Under the pieces are notes generated by a model. It saw only the letters and a list, made by a program, of their open reading frames with translations, ran no database searches and was not told the origin of the DNA. Below are positions 7,481 to 16,714 of a DNA stretch of 64,000 bases, piece after piece (the first letter of the stretch is position 1; every line of letters starts with the position of its first letter). The stretch is from Marinifilum sp. N1E240. GTDB taxonomy: Bacteria > Bacteroidota > Bacteroidia > Bacteroidales > Marinifilaceae. The stretch lies in the NCBI RefSeq assembly GCF_009295825.1, contig NZ_WHKF01000002.1:558001-622000 (forward strand), read 5' to 3'. Made by a program: the position numbers and the translations under genes.

Positions 7481-8794
7481 CTATTGTAACTGTGGATTTT
7501 TAGCCTTTCCCGAGAACAGTAATATTATAACAACTACTAGAACCCCCGCATATCCAGCTAAACTGTAACTGCCAGTTAAAGTAAAAATACGACTAAAGAA
7601 TAGTGGAGCTATGGCACTTGAAAATACAATAAGCGACATGGATAATCCGCTAATGGCACCCAAATGTTGTCTTCCATAAAAACGTGGCCAGGTAATAGCC
7701 GCCAAAACAGAGAATAAACCTCCCATTACTCCATTTCCTAAAATAAGTATATAGTAACCAATTTGATATTGAAGTATTGCTACACCCAGTGCAGACAAAA
7801 GACATCCGATGAGGTAGGCAATTAGTAATTTTTGTAATCTTGCATAGTCACTAATTATGTTTCCTACAATGGCAGTGATAATGGAAATAATAGAAGCAGG
7901 AATAAATACACCAAGTGCTTTTTGCTCAGAAAATCCACACGATTCGAATATGGAGATTACATTGAATGTGAATCCGGTTATAAAAAAGGCACTAAAACTT
8001 AAACCTAATGCGAATACCCAAAATACCCATGTACTTCTTGCTTCTTGCAAAGTGTACTGTTTTTTCCTTTGAAAATCGGCATTGCCTTTTAGTTTAGGTT
8101 CTAGTTTTTCACCATCAGGTATTAAGCCACATTCTTCCGGATTATCACGAAAGAAAACAAAAGCAAATGCCACAAAAAACAGCGTGAGTAGTGCTAGAAT
8201 TTGATAGGCAGTATTCCAATTGTAATCTGTGATAAGCATAGCAATAAACAAAGGAGAAACGGCAAATCCGAAAGATTGGAAAGCACTTGAAATGCTATTG
8301 GCAAAACCTCTTCGTTGATCGAACCATTTCATGATTAGATTTCGAGAGGCCAAAGTTAAAACCCCTTGACCTGAAAAACGCAATACAAAAAACAAAAGGG
8401 AAACAACAATAAATGCTATTGTAGAATATCCTAAATGAAAAATGTTAGATAAACTTAAAGTGATATTATTTGAGACAGAGAAGAGCATTAATGTGATTGC
8501 CAAACCTAATGCGGCAATAATAGCTGTAAAACGCGCTCCAAATTTGTCGTAAATTTTTCCTGCATAGGTAAGAAAAAAAGAGCTGGTAACAGTTCCTATT
8601 AAATAAGCCATACTTAGCGCATCTCTGCTTAACTGTAAGGATTCTATTAAGTAATCAGTGAAAACGGAAACGCCCATTGTTTGCCCTGGAATACTGCATA
8701 ATACACCTAGTGTGCCTGCAATCATACTTACCCATCCGTAAAAGAATGGAAATTTGGCTGGAGCAAAAGGGAAGTTCGGATTTCTTTTCATCAA
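7481..8794 (-). CDS. MFS transporter, oxalate/formate antiporter-like (OFA) type
   Basis: The 437-residue protein has about 12 hydrophobic segments. It begins with FPFFYGWVSMIAGTLGVLCSIPGQTMGVSVFTD, a layout typical of the OFA/monocarboxylate branch of the major facilitator superfamily (FYGW near the N-terminus). The loop between TM2 and TM3 has TYAGKIYDKFGARFT, an MFS motif A variant, and a charged central loop lies near residues 215-245. The likely role is carboxylate exchange or uptake; the substrate cannot be told from sequence. It is a single gene with 177 bp of featureless sequence between it and the sigma-factor start. Confidence 0.82.
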   Translation of the reverse strand: MMKRNPNFPFAPAKFPFFYGWVSMIAGTLGVLCSIPGQTMGVSVFTDYLIESLQLSRDALSMAYLIGTVTSSFFLTYAGKIYDKFGARFTAIIAALGLAITLMLFSVSNNITLSLSNIFHLGYSTIAFIVVSLLFFVLRFSGQGVLTLASRNLIMKWFDQRRGFANSISSAFQSFGFAVSPLFIAMLITDYNWNTAYQILALLTLFFVAFAFVFFRDNPEECGLIPDGEKLEPKLKGNADFQRKKQYTLQEARSTWVFWVFALGLSFSAFFITGFTFNVISIFESCGFSEQKALGVFIPASIISIITAIVGNIISDYARLQKLLIAYLIGCLLSALGVAILQYQIGYYILILGNGVMGGLFSVLAAITWPRFYGRQHLGAISGLSMSLIVFSSAIAPLFFSRIFTLTGSYSLAGYAGVLVVVIILLFSGKAKNPQLQ

Positions 8795-8986
8795 GGAGTT
8801 TCTTACTAATTTGAATTTACGTATGAGTGGTCAAAGTTAGAGGAAAGTGAAAGAATCGGATTCAGAAATTGAGTTTATTTTGAACTATCTTTATTAAAAA
8901 GTACATGGATACCCATAATTAGTCCAATGTTATTATCAGTTATTGTATCTAGTTTTGACATATCAATATTTAAAGAAGACAGAAGA

Positions 8987-9385
8987 ATGGAAAATTTAGG
9001 AAAATTAATTTTAAGATTATCAGTTGGAGGTTTAATGTTATTTCATGGCGTTGCGAAACTGATACATGGAATTGGTGGAGTTAAATATTTATTGGGACAA
9101 GCTGGTTTGCCACAATTTTTATCTTATGGTGTTTATGCAGGTGAAGTTATTGCTCCTTTATTAATGATAATGGGTTTGTATACCCGTGTATCCGGATTAC
9201 TAATTGCATTTACCATGTTCCTGGCTATTCCTTTGGCTCATCCTGATGGATTGTTTCAAATTACAGAGCATGGAGGATTGGCAATTGAATTGAGCGCCTT
9301 GTATTTGTTGGGTGCTATAGCTGTAACATTGTTAGGACCGGGTAAATTCAGATTGGGAAATCAAAGAGGATTTTGGAAAGAGTAA
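8987..9385 (+). CDS. DoxX family membrane protein
   Basis: The protein has 132 residues from the ATG at 8987. An upstream in-frame ATG at 8927 would add a 20-residue hydrophilic stretch ahead of the conserved start MENLGKLILRLSVGGLML, so the internal start is preferred. Four membrane segments are seen, with the family-typical GLMLFHGVAKLIHG at the N-terminus, YGVYAGEVIAPLLMIMGLYTR in the middle and HGGLAIELSALYLLGAIAVTLLGPGKF at the end. DoxX-family proteins are small quinone- or thiol-linked membrane proteins of varied role. It is a monocistronic unit with a strong terminator. Confidence 0.88.
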   Translation: MENLGKLILRLSVGGLMLFHGVAKLIHGIGGVKYLLGQAGLPQFLSYGVYAGEVIAPLLMIMGLYTRVSGLLIAFTMFLAIPLAHPDGLFQITEHGGLAIELSALYLLGAIAVTLLGPGKFRLGNQRGFWKE

Positions 9386-9405
9386 GTTTCGAACTAATAA
9401 TAACT

Positions 9406-9440
9406 AAAGGATTCAGAGTTTATCTTTGAATCCTTTTTTT
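9406..9440 (+). terminator. Rho-independent terminator after doxX-like gene
   Basis: AAAGGATTCA pairs with TGAATCCTTT, followed by a T-run of seven or more. It lies 20 nt after the stop codon. Confidence 0.88.
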
Positions 9441-9504
9441 GTGCCTATTTTAAATATTTTACTGAATTAACAAAGCATTAAGAAGCACAACTAAAAATAG
9501 ATGT

Positions 9505-9512
9505 TATTTTTG
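9505..9512 (+). promoter_or_regulatory. -7 box (TATTTTTG) before the MATE-gshAB operon
   Basis: TATTTTTG fits the Bacteroidota -7 consensus, 23 bp before the MATE start. The expected -33 TTG is not obvious. Confidence 0.4.
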
Positions 9513-9534
9513 TACTACACATTTTGAGCTTTAA

Positions 9535-10887
9535 ATGATCAATTTCTTTACTCGTTTGTTTAAACGGGAACAACAATATTCAGCCGTAGGAAAAGAACTT
9601 TTCAAATTGGCTGTTCCGATAATCGGATCGTACTTACTTCACACTGCTTATAATCTTACCGATATGATTTGGGTAGGAAGTTTGGGTAGTAATGCAGTGG
9701 CAGCGGTCGGGTCTGCAGGTTTTTTTCTTCATTTGGGATGGGCAATGGCTTCCATCATTACCGTAGGAACAAATATAAAAATAGCACATGCAGTTGGTGC
9801 TAAAGATGAAAAATTAGCAGGACGATTCTCCACCTCAGGATTGTGGGGTATTGCATTTGTATCTGCTATATTCATGGCTATTTTCTGGGGCTTTCCAGAG
9901 AAGTTCATTCATTTCTTTCAAATGAAAGACCCTGAGGTGAACGAAATGGCAATTTCTTACCTGGTGATTAGCACTTTTGGTGTTATTATTAGTTATGTCA
10001 ACCTTTTGTTTATAAGTATATTCAATGCACATAGTAAAACTAAAATATCCTTTAAGGCAAGTTTAATAGGTACAGCAATTAATATCGTTCTCGATCCATT
10101 ACTTATTTTTGGATTGTCTTTGGGAGTGGAGGGAGCTGCTTATGCCACAATTATAGGTCGTTCTTGTAGTTTGGTATATTTCTTCTTTATCTATAAAAAA
10201 ACTGCTGGAATTAACTTTAGAGGATTCTTCCCAAGTATGCAAAAACTGAAAACTTTGTTTAAAGTTGGAACTCCTGCGGCTATTCAAAGAATTTCATTTT
10301 CAATAATCTATATATTTCTTGCTCGTATTATTGCCGATTGGGGACCCAATGCTATCGCTGTTCAAAAAATTGGTGTACAAATTGAATCGTTTACTTTCAT
10401 GATTGTAGGTGGTTTTATGCAGGCAGTAACCATTATGGTAGGACAAAGTTATGGTGCAAAAAATTTAACTGAAGTTCCGAATATTTACAGAGCAGGATGG
10501 AGAATGTCATTCGCTGTTGGTGCTGTAACAACACTTGTCTTTTTGCTAATACCAGAAACCCTGTTTTCTATTTTCGTTCCTGAACAAGAAAGTATTTTAA
10601 TGGGTAAAGAATACTTGATGATATTGGCAGTGTCGCAACTGTTTATGTGTTTGGAAATGATTAGTGCTGGTGTATTTAATGGATTGGGAAAAACAAAAAT
10701 ACCGGCGACAGTTAGCGTAATATTTACTTCGTTGCGATTACCTGGAGCTTACTTTTTAGGATTTTATACTTTTTTAAGTTTGAATGGAGTATGGTGGAGT
10801 ATAACAGGAAGTAGTATCTTAAAGGGTATTGTTCTGTTTTTTCTCTTACGAACTTATTTTAAGAACAACACATTTGGAAAAATCTAA
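9535..10887 (+). CDS. MATE family multidrug/toxin exporter
   Basis: The 450-residue protein has about 12 membrane segments in two homologous halves. The N-terminal part has LFKLAVPIIGSYLLHTAYNLTDMIWVGSLG, the family-typical helix 1 with its conserved Asp in a TDMIWVG context, and the second half starts at about residue 240 with LFKVGTPAAIQRISFS. MATE carriers exchange cationic drugs or metabolites for sodium or protons. The gene sits 5 bp upstream of gshAB, so they are co-transcribed. Export of glutathione conjugates or a link to redox balance is possible but is only an inference from that adjacency. Confidence 0.92.
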   Translation: MINFFTRLFKREQQYSAVGKELFKLAVPIIGSYLLHTAYNLTDMIWVGSLGSNAVAAVGSAGFFLHLGWAMASIITVGTNIKIAHAVGAKDEKLAGRFSTSGLWGIAFVSAIFMAIFWGFPEKFIHFFQMKDPEVNEMAISYLVISTFGVIISYVNLLFISIFNAHSKTKISFKASLIGTAINIVLDPLLIFGLSLGVEGAAYATIIGRSCSLVYFFFIYKKTAGINFRGFFPSMQKLKTLFKVGTPAAIQRISFSIIYIFLARIIADWGPNAIAVQKIGVQIESFTFMIVGGFMQAVTIMVGQSYGAKNLTEVPNIYRAGWRMSFAVGAVTTLVFLLIPETLFSIFVPEQESILMGKEYLMILAVSQLFMCLEMISAGVFNGLGKTKIPATVSVIFTSLRLPGAYFLGFYTFLSLNGVWWSITGSSILKGIVLFFLLRTYFKNNTFGKI

Positions 10888-10892
10888 ATACG

Positions 10893-13205
10893 ATGGATAA
10901 ATTAATCAACAATATAGCCGAAACTTTGTCTTGCGAAAGCATACGAGCAAGCATTATTAATGGAAAGTTTGGCATCGAAAAAGAAAATGTACGAGTAGAT
11001 GGTGAAGGGAAGATGGCTGATACACCACACCCCGGTATTTTAGGTGACAAGTTTCGTCACCCTTATATAACAACAGATTTTTCTGAGAGTCAGGTTGAGA
11101 TGATTACACCCCCTTTGCATAGTATTGCGGAGGTGCATGGCTTTTTGGAGACTTTGAATGATGTAATTTCTGAGAATTTGCACGATGAATTACTTTGGCC
11201 TCAAAGTTTACCCCCTTTACTGCCTGAGGAAGATCAAATTCCGATAGCTCGTTTTGGTGAAGAAGGAGCCCACAAAGAAAAATACAGAGAAGAATTGGCG
11301 AATAGGTATGGAAAAGAGAGACAGATGCTTTCGGGTATTCATTTTAACTTTTCTTTATCAGGTAGATTGGAAAGAAAATTAAGAAAAGCCACCAAATGGA
11401 ATGGTGATTTGGAAAGTTTCAGAGAAGCAGCATACCTTAAAATGGTTCGCAACTTTATGCGTTACCGATGGTTTTTGGTTTGTTTATTTGGCGAAAGTCC
11501 GGAAGCGGATCCATCACTAAAATTAAAGTCTTTAAAGACAGGTGAGAAAATGAAAATGGGTTGCAGAAAGGCTGTATCCATTCGTACTAGCTCTGCTGGC
11601 TACAGAAACGCGGAAGAGTATTTTGTAGATTTCAATAGTCTGAAAGAGTATAAAGAATCAATGAAATCATTACTTGATTCGGGAAAATTAATAGTTGATG
11701 AGGAATTGTATTTGCCAATTCGATTAAAGTTTATTCCAGAGAGTGATGTGTTATCTCATGTTGAGGTTCGCATATTGGATTTAGATCCTTTTGAGAAATC
11801 GGGTGTGTCAAAGAATCGCTTGTATTTTATGCATTTGTTCATGCTGTATTGTTTGTTCAAAAGTGAAGAGAATAGATACAATCCAGAGGAGCAAAAGATA
11901 GCTGCTAAAAATCACGATTGGGTGGCTTGTAGTGGTATGAAAGAGGATTTATTACTGAAAAATTTTGAAGGAGAAGCCACGAAAATTGATGTAATGCTTT
12001 CCTCACTTCTATCTGATATCAAAGAGTTTATTCATACTTCAGGGATTGGCGATAATGAAGCTTACATGGCAGCTTATCATGAAGTGGGTGAAATGGTGCA
12101 GAATCCTGAATTGAGAGCTTCATTTAAAGTAAAGCAGAAAATAGAAGAGGAAGGATTCATTAACTTTCATTTGAATCTTGCAAAGAAATACAAGGAAGAG
12201 AGCGAAATGAGTGGCTTTCGTTTTCACGGATTTGAAGACCTTGAATTATCATCGCAATTGTTGATGAAAGCCGCTTTACGTCGCGGAGTTGAATTTAGAA
12301 TACTAGATAGAAGTGAGAACTTTATCAGTCTGCATAGAGGTGACAAGACAGAATATGTGATGCAGGCAACAAGAACATCCTTAGATAACTATTCCAGTGT
12401 TTTAATGATGGAGAACAAATTGGTCACTAAAAAGATTTTGGAGAAAGCTGACATTCGTGTTCCGGGAGGATTAGATTATCGTGATGCGAAACAAGCTAGA
12501 TCTGATTTTGATTTGTTTGAAGGAAAAGGAATTGTTATCAAACCTAAATCAACAAATTTTGGTTTAGGGATTACGATTTTGAAAGAGAATAACGATCAGG
12601 AAGTATACAAAAGAGCTGTTGATATTGCCTTTGAGCATGATAATAGCATATTAATAGAAGAATTTGTAGCTGGAAAAGAGTATCGCTTTTTTGTGATTGA
12701 TGAAAAAGTAACTGGTATTCTGCATCGTGTACCTGCTAATGTAAAAGGAGATGGTGTAAGTACCATTAAAGATTTGGTATCTGAGAAGAACAAAGATTCT
12801 CTTCGCGGTCGTGGTTATAGAACTCCATTAGAGAAGATTAGATTGGAAGAAGCTGAGGAGATGTTTTTAAAGGATCAGGATCTAAATTTCGATAGTGTAC
12901 CTGAGAAAGATCAAATTGTATTCTTACGCGAAAACTCTAATATTAGTACAGGTGGTGATAGTCTTGATTTTACAGATGACATTCATCCATCCTATAAAGA
13001 AATTGCATCGAAATCAGCGAAAGCATTAGGTGTAAGAATTACAGGTTTGGATATGATGATTGAAGATCTCTCGAAACCTGCTACCAAAGATAATTATGCA
13101 ATTATCGAGATGAATTTCAATCCGGCGATTCACATACATTGTTATCCATATCAGGGGAAGAATAGAAGATTGAATGAGAAGATATTGGATGCCTTAGGTT
13201 TTTAG
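10893..13205 (+). CDS. gshAB: Bifunctional glutamate-cysteine ligase / glutathione synthetase
   Basis: The 770-residue fusion covers both steps of glutathione synthesis. The N-terminal GshA-type ligase (about 1-440) has FGIEKENVRVDGEGKMADT, then TTDFSESQVEMITPP, ISGxHFNFS-like GIHFNFS and EVRILDLDPF, binding glutamate, ATP and cysteine. The C-terminal ATP-grasp part (about 475-770) has VIKPKSTNFGLGITIL, EEFVAGKEYRFFVID, VKGDGVSTIKDLV and EMNFNPAIHIHCYPYQGKNR, adding glycine. The length fits the GshAB/GshF class known from some Gram-positives and scattered anaerobes. It is translated 5 bp after the MATE exporter. Together with the NiSOD this indicates real exposure to oxidative stress. Confidence 0.94.
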   Translation: MDKLINNIAETLSCESIRASIINGKFGIEKENVRVDGEGKMADTPHPGILGDKFRHPYITTDFSESQVEMITPPLHSIAEVHGFLETLNDVISENLHDELLWPQSLPPLLPEEDQIPIARFGEEGAHKEKYREELANRYGKERQMLSGIHFNFSLSGRLERKLRKATKWNGDLESFREAAYLKMVRNFMRYRWFLVCLFGESPEADPSLKLKSLKTGEKMKMGCRKAVSIRTSSAGYRNAEEYFVDFNSLKEYKESMKSLLDSGKLIVDEELYLPIRLKFIPESDVLSHVEVRILDLDPFEKSGVSKNRLYFMHLFMLYCLFKSEENRYNPEEQKIAAKNHDWVACSGMKEDLLLKNFEGEATKIDVMLSSLLSDIKEFIHTSGIGDNEAYMAAYHEVGEMVQNPELRASFKVKQKIEEEGFINFHLNLAKKYKEESEMSGFRFHGFEDLELSSQLLMKAALRRGVEFRILDRSENFISLHRGDKTEYVMQATRTSLDNYSSVLMMENKLVTKKILEKADIRVPGGLDYRDAKQARSDFDLFEGKGIVIKPKSTNFGLGITILKENNDQEVYKRAVDIAFEHDNSILIEEFVAGKEYRFFVIDEKVTGILHRVPANVKGDGVSTIKDLVSEKNKDSLRGRGYRTPLEKIRLEEAEEMFLKDQDLNFDSVPEKDQIVFLRENSNISTGGDSLDFTDDIHPSYKEIASKSAKALGVRITGLDMMIEDLSKPATKDNYAIIEMNFNPAIHIHCYPYQGKNRRLNEKILDALGF

Positions 13206-13260
13206 ATCAGTTCAAAAAATTAACTTTAGACTCATACAGATAATCTTCAGCCTCTCAAAC

Positions 13261-16200
13261 ATGAACAAACTTAAATACATTCTTAAAAGTCTGTGGTTTT
13301 ATAAAAGACAACATTTTGCAGTATTACTAGGCACAATTGTAAGTACAACGGTGCTAACGGGAGCTTTAATTGTTGGCGATTCGGTAAAATACAGCCTCCA
13401 CGAATTGGTAAACCTACGCTTGGGAGAAGTTGAATATGCCATGACTACAGGAGATCGTTATGTTCGTTCTGATTTAGCCTATGAAATTGCGGATGATTTG
13501 AAGGCAACTGTTGCACCTGTTCTCCAGATTAATGGTATTGCAATTCAACCAGAAACAAGTACACGAGTCAATGGAATACATGTTTATGGTGTGGATAGTT
13601 TGTTTTGGAAATTGAACAATGCAAAAGTAGAAGACCTGTCTAAGGATGAGGCTTATATCAGTCAGAATTTATCCGATAGGATGAATTTGAAAAAAGGAGA
13701 TCAGTTTCTACTTCGTATTGAGAAAGGGAGTGTGATTCCTGCTAATGCCCCATTTGTATCCGATGAGGATCAGAGTTTGGCTTTAAGGCTGATGGTAAAA
13801 GATATTGCAGATGAATCTCATTTTGGGCGATTTAGTTTGCAATCCAATCAAGTTGCTCCATACAATGTTTTTCTATCGCGTAATTACATTGCAGAAGAAA
13901 TGGATTTATCTGGTTCTGCCAATTTGATTCTATTTGATTCAGATCAGACGGAAATGACCGATGCTGATAAACTTGGAAATAGTTTACGTACCAATTGGAA
14001 AATAGAAGATTCAGGACTGAAATTGAAAGAGATAGAAGGGAAAAACAAATATGAGATAAGCTCAAATCGTGTTTTTATTGATGAGCCTATTTCTGATGCA
14101 ATAGAAGATATCACAATAAATCAGCAGCAGCTATTAACCTATTTCGTGAATGGTATAAGCTCGTCGAAAGGTGAAACTCCTTATTCCTTTGTTACTTCAA
14201 TTCGTAATGATAAGAATAATGACTTAGGTGATGATGAGGTGGTGATTAATAGTTGGCTGGCAGATGATTTAAAAGTAAGCATTGGTGATTCCATTGAACT
14301 AAAATACTTTGTGATTGGAGCGCTTCGGAAATTAGTAGAAGAGAGTAAAACATTCAAAATTAAAGAGGTTATATCTATTACTGATTCTTTTTGGGATAAG
14401 GATATGATGCCTGATTTTCCAGGTTTATCTGATGCTGGTTCGTGTAATGAGTGGGAAGCCGGTGTTCCGGTTGATTTTTCTAAAATCAGACCCAAAGATG
14501 AAGAATATTGGAAGAAATATAAGGGGATTCCTAAGGCAATGATCTCGCCTGAAACTGCTCTTGGTTTATGGAGTAACAAGTATGGAAAATATACAGCTCT
14601 TCGTTTTAATAAGGACGAAATATCTGCAAAAGATTTACAGGAAAAATTACAGAAGGCGCTAAATCCTGAAATGATCAACCTGCAATTTTTACCAGTAAGA
14701 AACGAAGGGAAAAGAGCTGTGAATAATATGGTAGATTTTGGCGGCTTATTTCTGAGCTTAAGCTTCTTTATAATTTGTGCTGGAATACTACTTACGGTTT
14801 TAATTTACTCTTTAAATCTGGATAGTAGAAACAAGGAAACAGGCATATTATTGGGATTAGGTTTTCAGAACAATCAAATTTTGAGTCTAAGAATATATGA
14901 ATCGTTGATTACGATTATTCTTGGTGGAGTTCTTGGTGTTTTAGGAGGAGTGCTTTACAATAGTTTATTGCTCGATGCATTGAATTCTGTTTGGCAAGAT
15001 GTGGTAAGAACCAATATGCTAAATGTTCACATTAAGACAAATACTTTGTTGACTGGATTTATGGCAGGAGTTTTCACTGCTATGATTTGTATTGTAGTTA
15101 TCACAAGAAAGAAACTTAAAAGATCTGCAATTAAGTTGATTCAAAATACCGAAGATGATCAGATAAGAAGAAGAAATGGCAGTGTATCTATATTAATTGC
15201 TTTGTTTTCCGTGCTTGGAACAGCAGCTATTGTTGTGTATGCGTTTGTGTCTTCATTGGAACAAAACGCAGAATTGCTTTTATCGGCGGGAGGATTAGTT
15301 TTAATTGGTGCTTCAGCTTTTGTACATTCTTATTTGGTGAAAATTGGGAATAGGCAAAGTTCAACTACACCCGATATAACTGCTTTGGCTCTGAAAAATG
15401 GATCAAGAAATGTAAAACGTAGTTTGGCAATTGTTGTTCTTTTGGCATTGGGTACATTTTCAGTACTGATAACCGGAGCCAATCGTAAAACATTTTACAA
15501 TACAGAGAATTCAAACGCCTCAGGAACTGGAGGATATGAATATTGGATAGAAGCAACACTTCCTGTTTTATCAGATTTAAATACATCGGAAGGACAGGAG
15601 AAAGTTGGATTTTGGGAAGGGGATTTGGATACAACAGTGAATTTTGTGCAATTCAGAGCATTGGAAGGAGATGATGCAAGTTGCTTGAATTTAAATCAGG
15701 TGAGTAAACCACAAATTCTTGGATTTAATACTGTTGATTTTGAGCAGAGAAAATCCTTCTCTTTTGCGAAACTGCATTCTGAAGTTGATAAAGAAAATCC
15801 ATGGGGAGCATTAAATCAGGATTTCGGAGAGAATGTAATTCCTGCAATTGCCGATCAAACGGTTATTGTTTGGGGATTAAAAATGGCAGTAGGAGATACC
15901 TTGCATTATCAAAACGAATTTGGTGAAGATTTGAAATTATTATTGGTTGGTGGACTTGCCAATTCAATTTTCCAGGGTAATATTCTAATAGCCGATAGCT
16001 TATTTCAAGAGAATTTTCCATCGGTAAGTGGTTCAAAAATTATATTGGCAGAGGGTTCACCTACTGATTCTTTGTTTATTAATAAGCTAGAAGAAAACTT
16101 ACAAGATTTAGGAGTAAGAGGAAGCAAAACATCAGACAAATTGGCTGCATTTTATTCTGTAGAAAATACCTACCTAAGCATGTTTATGTTTTTAGGAGGA

Positions 16201-16548
16201 TTGGGCGTGATCATTGGAACCATTGGATTAGGAATAGTGCTTTTAAGAAATGTGTGGGAGCGTAAAAAAGAATTGGCTCTATTAAGCGCTATTGGATATA
16301 CCGCTAAGGATATTTTTAAATTATTATTTATAGAAAATTTATTTTTATTGATCTTGGGATTGCTTTGCGGTACAGCGGCAGCATTCATTGGTGTTTTGCC
16401 ATCATTGTTTTCTCCTGCATTTCAAATGCCTTATACTTACGTAATTTCATTGCTCTTAGCCATATTTGTGAGTGGATTATTATGGATTTTAATTCCTATA
16501 AGACTCATTCGAAAATTTAATATCATAGAAACACTAAAAGCTGAATAA
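13261..16548 (+). CDS. Large FtsX/MacB-type ABC transporter permease, no adjacent ATPase
   Basis: The 1095-residue membrane protein starts with one membrane segment (HFAVLLGTIVSTTVLTGALIVGD). A long periplasmic MacB-like core of about 450 residues follows, then three helices (about 495-620, GGLFLSLSFFIICAGILLTVLIYSL), further helices at about 640-735, a second periplasmic core (about 740-955) and a final FtsX triplet (about 965-1085, MFMFLGGLGVIIGTIGLGIVLLRN). This double-FtsX plan is that of lipoprotein- or macrolide-export-type permeases and mechanotransmission complexes. The gene lies 55 bp after gshAB and may be read through from it. No ATP-binding subunit lies on either side, so the partner must be encoded elsewhere. 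Confidence 0.85.
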   Translation: MNKLKYILKSLWFYKRQHFAVLLGTIVSTTVLTGALIVGDSVKYSLHELVNLRLGEVEYAMTTGDRYVRSDLAYEIADDLKATVAPVLQINGIAIQPETSTRVNGIHVYGVDSLFWKLNNAKVEDLSKDEAYISQNLSDRMNLKKGDQFLLRIEKGSVIPANAPFVSDEDQSLALRLMVKDIADESHFGRFSLQSNQVAPYNVFLSRNYIAEEMDLSGSANLILFDSDQTEMTDADKLGNSLRTNWKIEDSGLKLKEIEGKNKYEISSNRVFIDEPISDAIEDITINQQQLLTYFVNGISSSKGETPYSFVTSIRNDKNNDLGDDEVVINSWLADDLKVSIGDSIELKYFVIGALRKLVEESKTFKIKEVISITDSFWDKDMMPDFPGLSDAGSCNEWEAGVPVDFSKIRPKDEEYWKKYKGIPKAMISPETALGLWSNKYGKYTALRFNKDEISAKDLQEKLQKALNPEMINLQFLPVRNEGKRAVNNMVDFGGLFLSLSFFIICAGILLTVLIYSLNLDSRNKETGILLGLGFQNNQILSLRIYESLITIILGGVLGVLGGVLYNSLLLDALNSVWQDVVRTNMLNVHIKTNTLLTGFMAGVFTAMICIVVITRKKLKRSAIKLIQNTEDDQIRRRNGSVSILIALFSVLGTAAIVVYAFVSSLEQNAELLLSAGGLVLIGASAFVHSYLVKIGNRQSSTTPDITALALKNGSRNVKRSLAIVVLLALGTFSVLITGANRKTFYNTENSNASGTGGYEYWIEATLPVLSDLNTSEGQEKVGFWEGDLDTTVNFVQFRALEGDDASCLNLNQVSKPQILGFNTVDFEQRKSFSFAKLHSEVDKENPWGALNQDFGENVIPAIADQTVIVWGLKMAVGDTLHYQNEFGEDLKLLLVGGLANSIFQGNILIADSLFQENFPSVSGSKIILAEGSPTDSLFINKLEENLQDLGVRGSKTSDKLAAFYSVENTYLSMFMFLGGLGVIIGTIGLGIVLLRNVWERKKELALLSAIGYTAKDIFKLLFIENLFLLILGLLCGTAAAFIGVLPSLFSPAFQMPYTYVISLLLAIFVSGLLWILIPIRLIRKFNIIETLKAE

Positions 16549-16605
16549 GCTGTTGGTATTGTTTTGCGTATGTTGCACGGCAATGTTTTAGAATAGCCAA
16601 TTTAG

Positions 16606-16637
16606 TTGAGCTTAGATATCATTTTGTTTTATCTTTG
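16606..16637 (+). promoter_or_regulatory. Bacteroidota-type promoter of the fumarase gene
   Basis: A TTG at 16606-16608 and TATCTTTG at 16630-16637 are 21 bp apart, matching the -33/-7 layout of the Bacteroidota primary sigma factor. Transcription would start near 16645, leaving a leader of about 70 nt. Confidence 0.65.
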
Positions 16638-16714
16638 TCTGTAGAGATCTAAAAGAAGAGTATTTCTCATCTTTTAGTGAAAATTGAAACACACAAATTT
16701 TAAAATATTTTACC

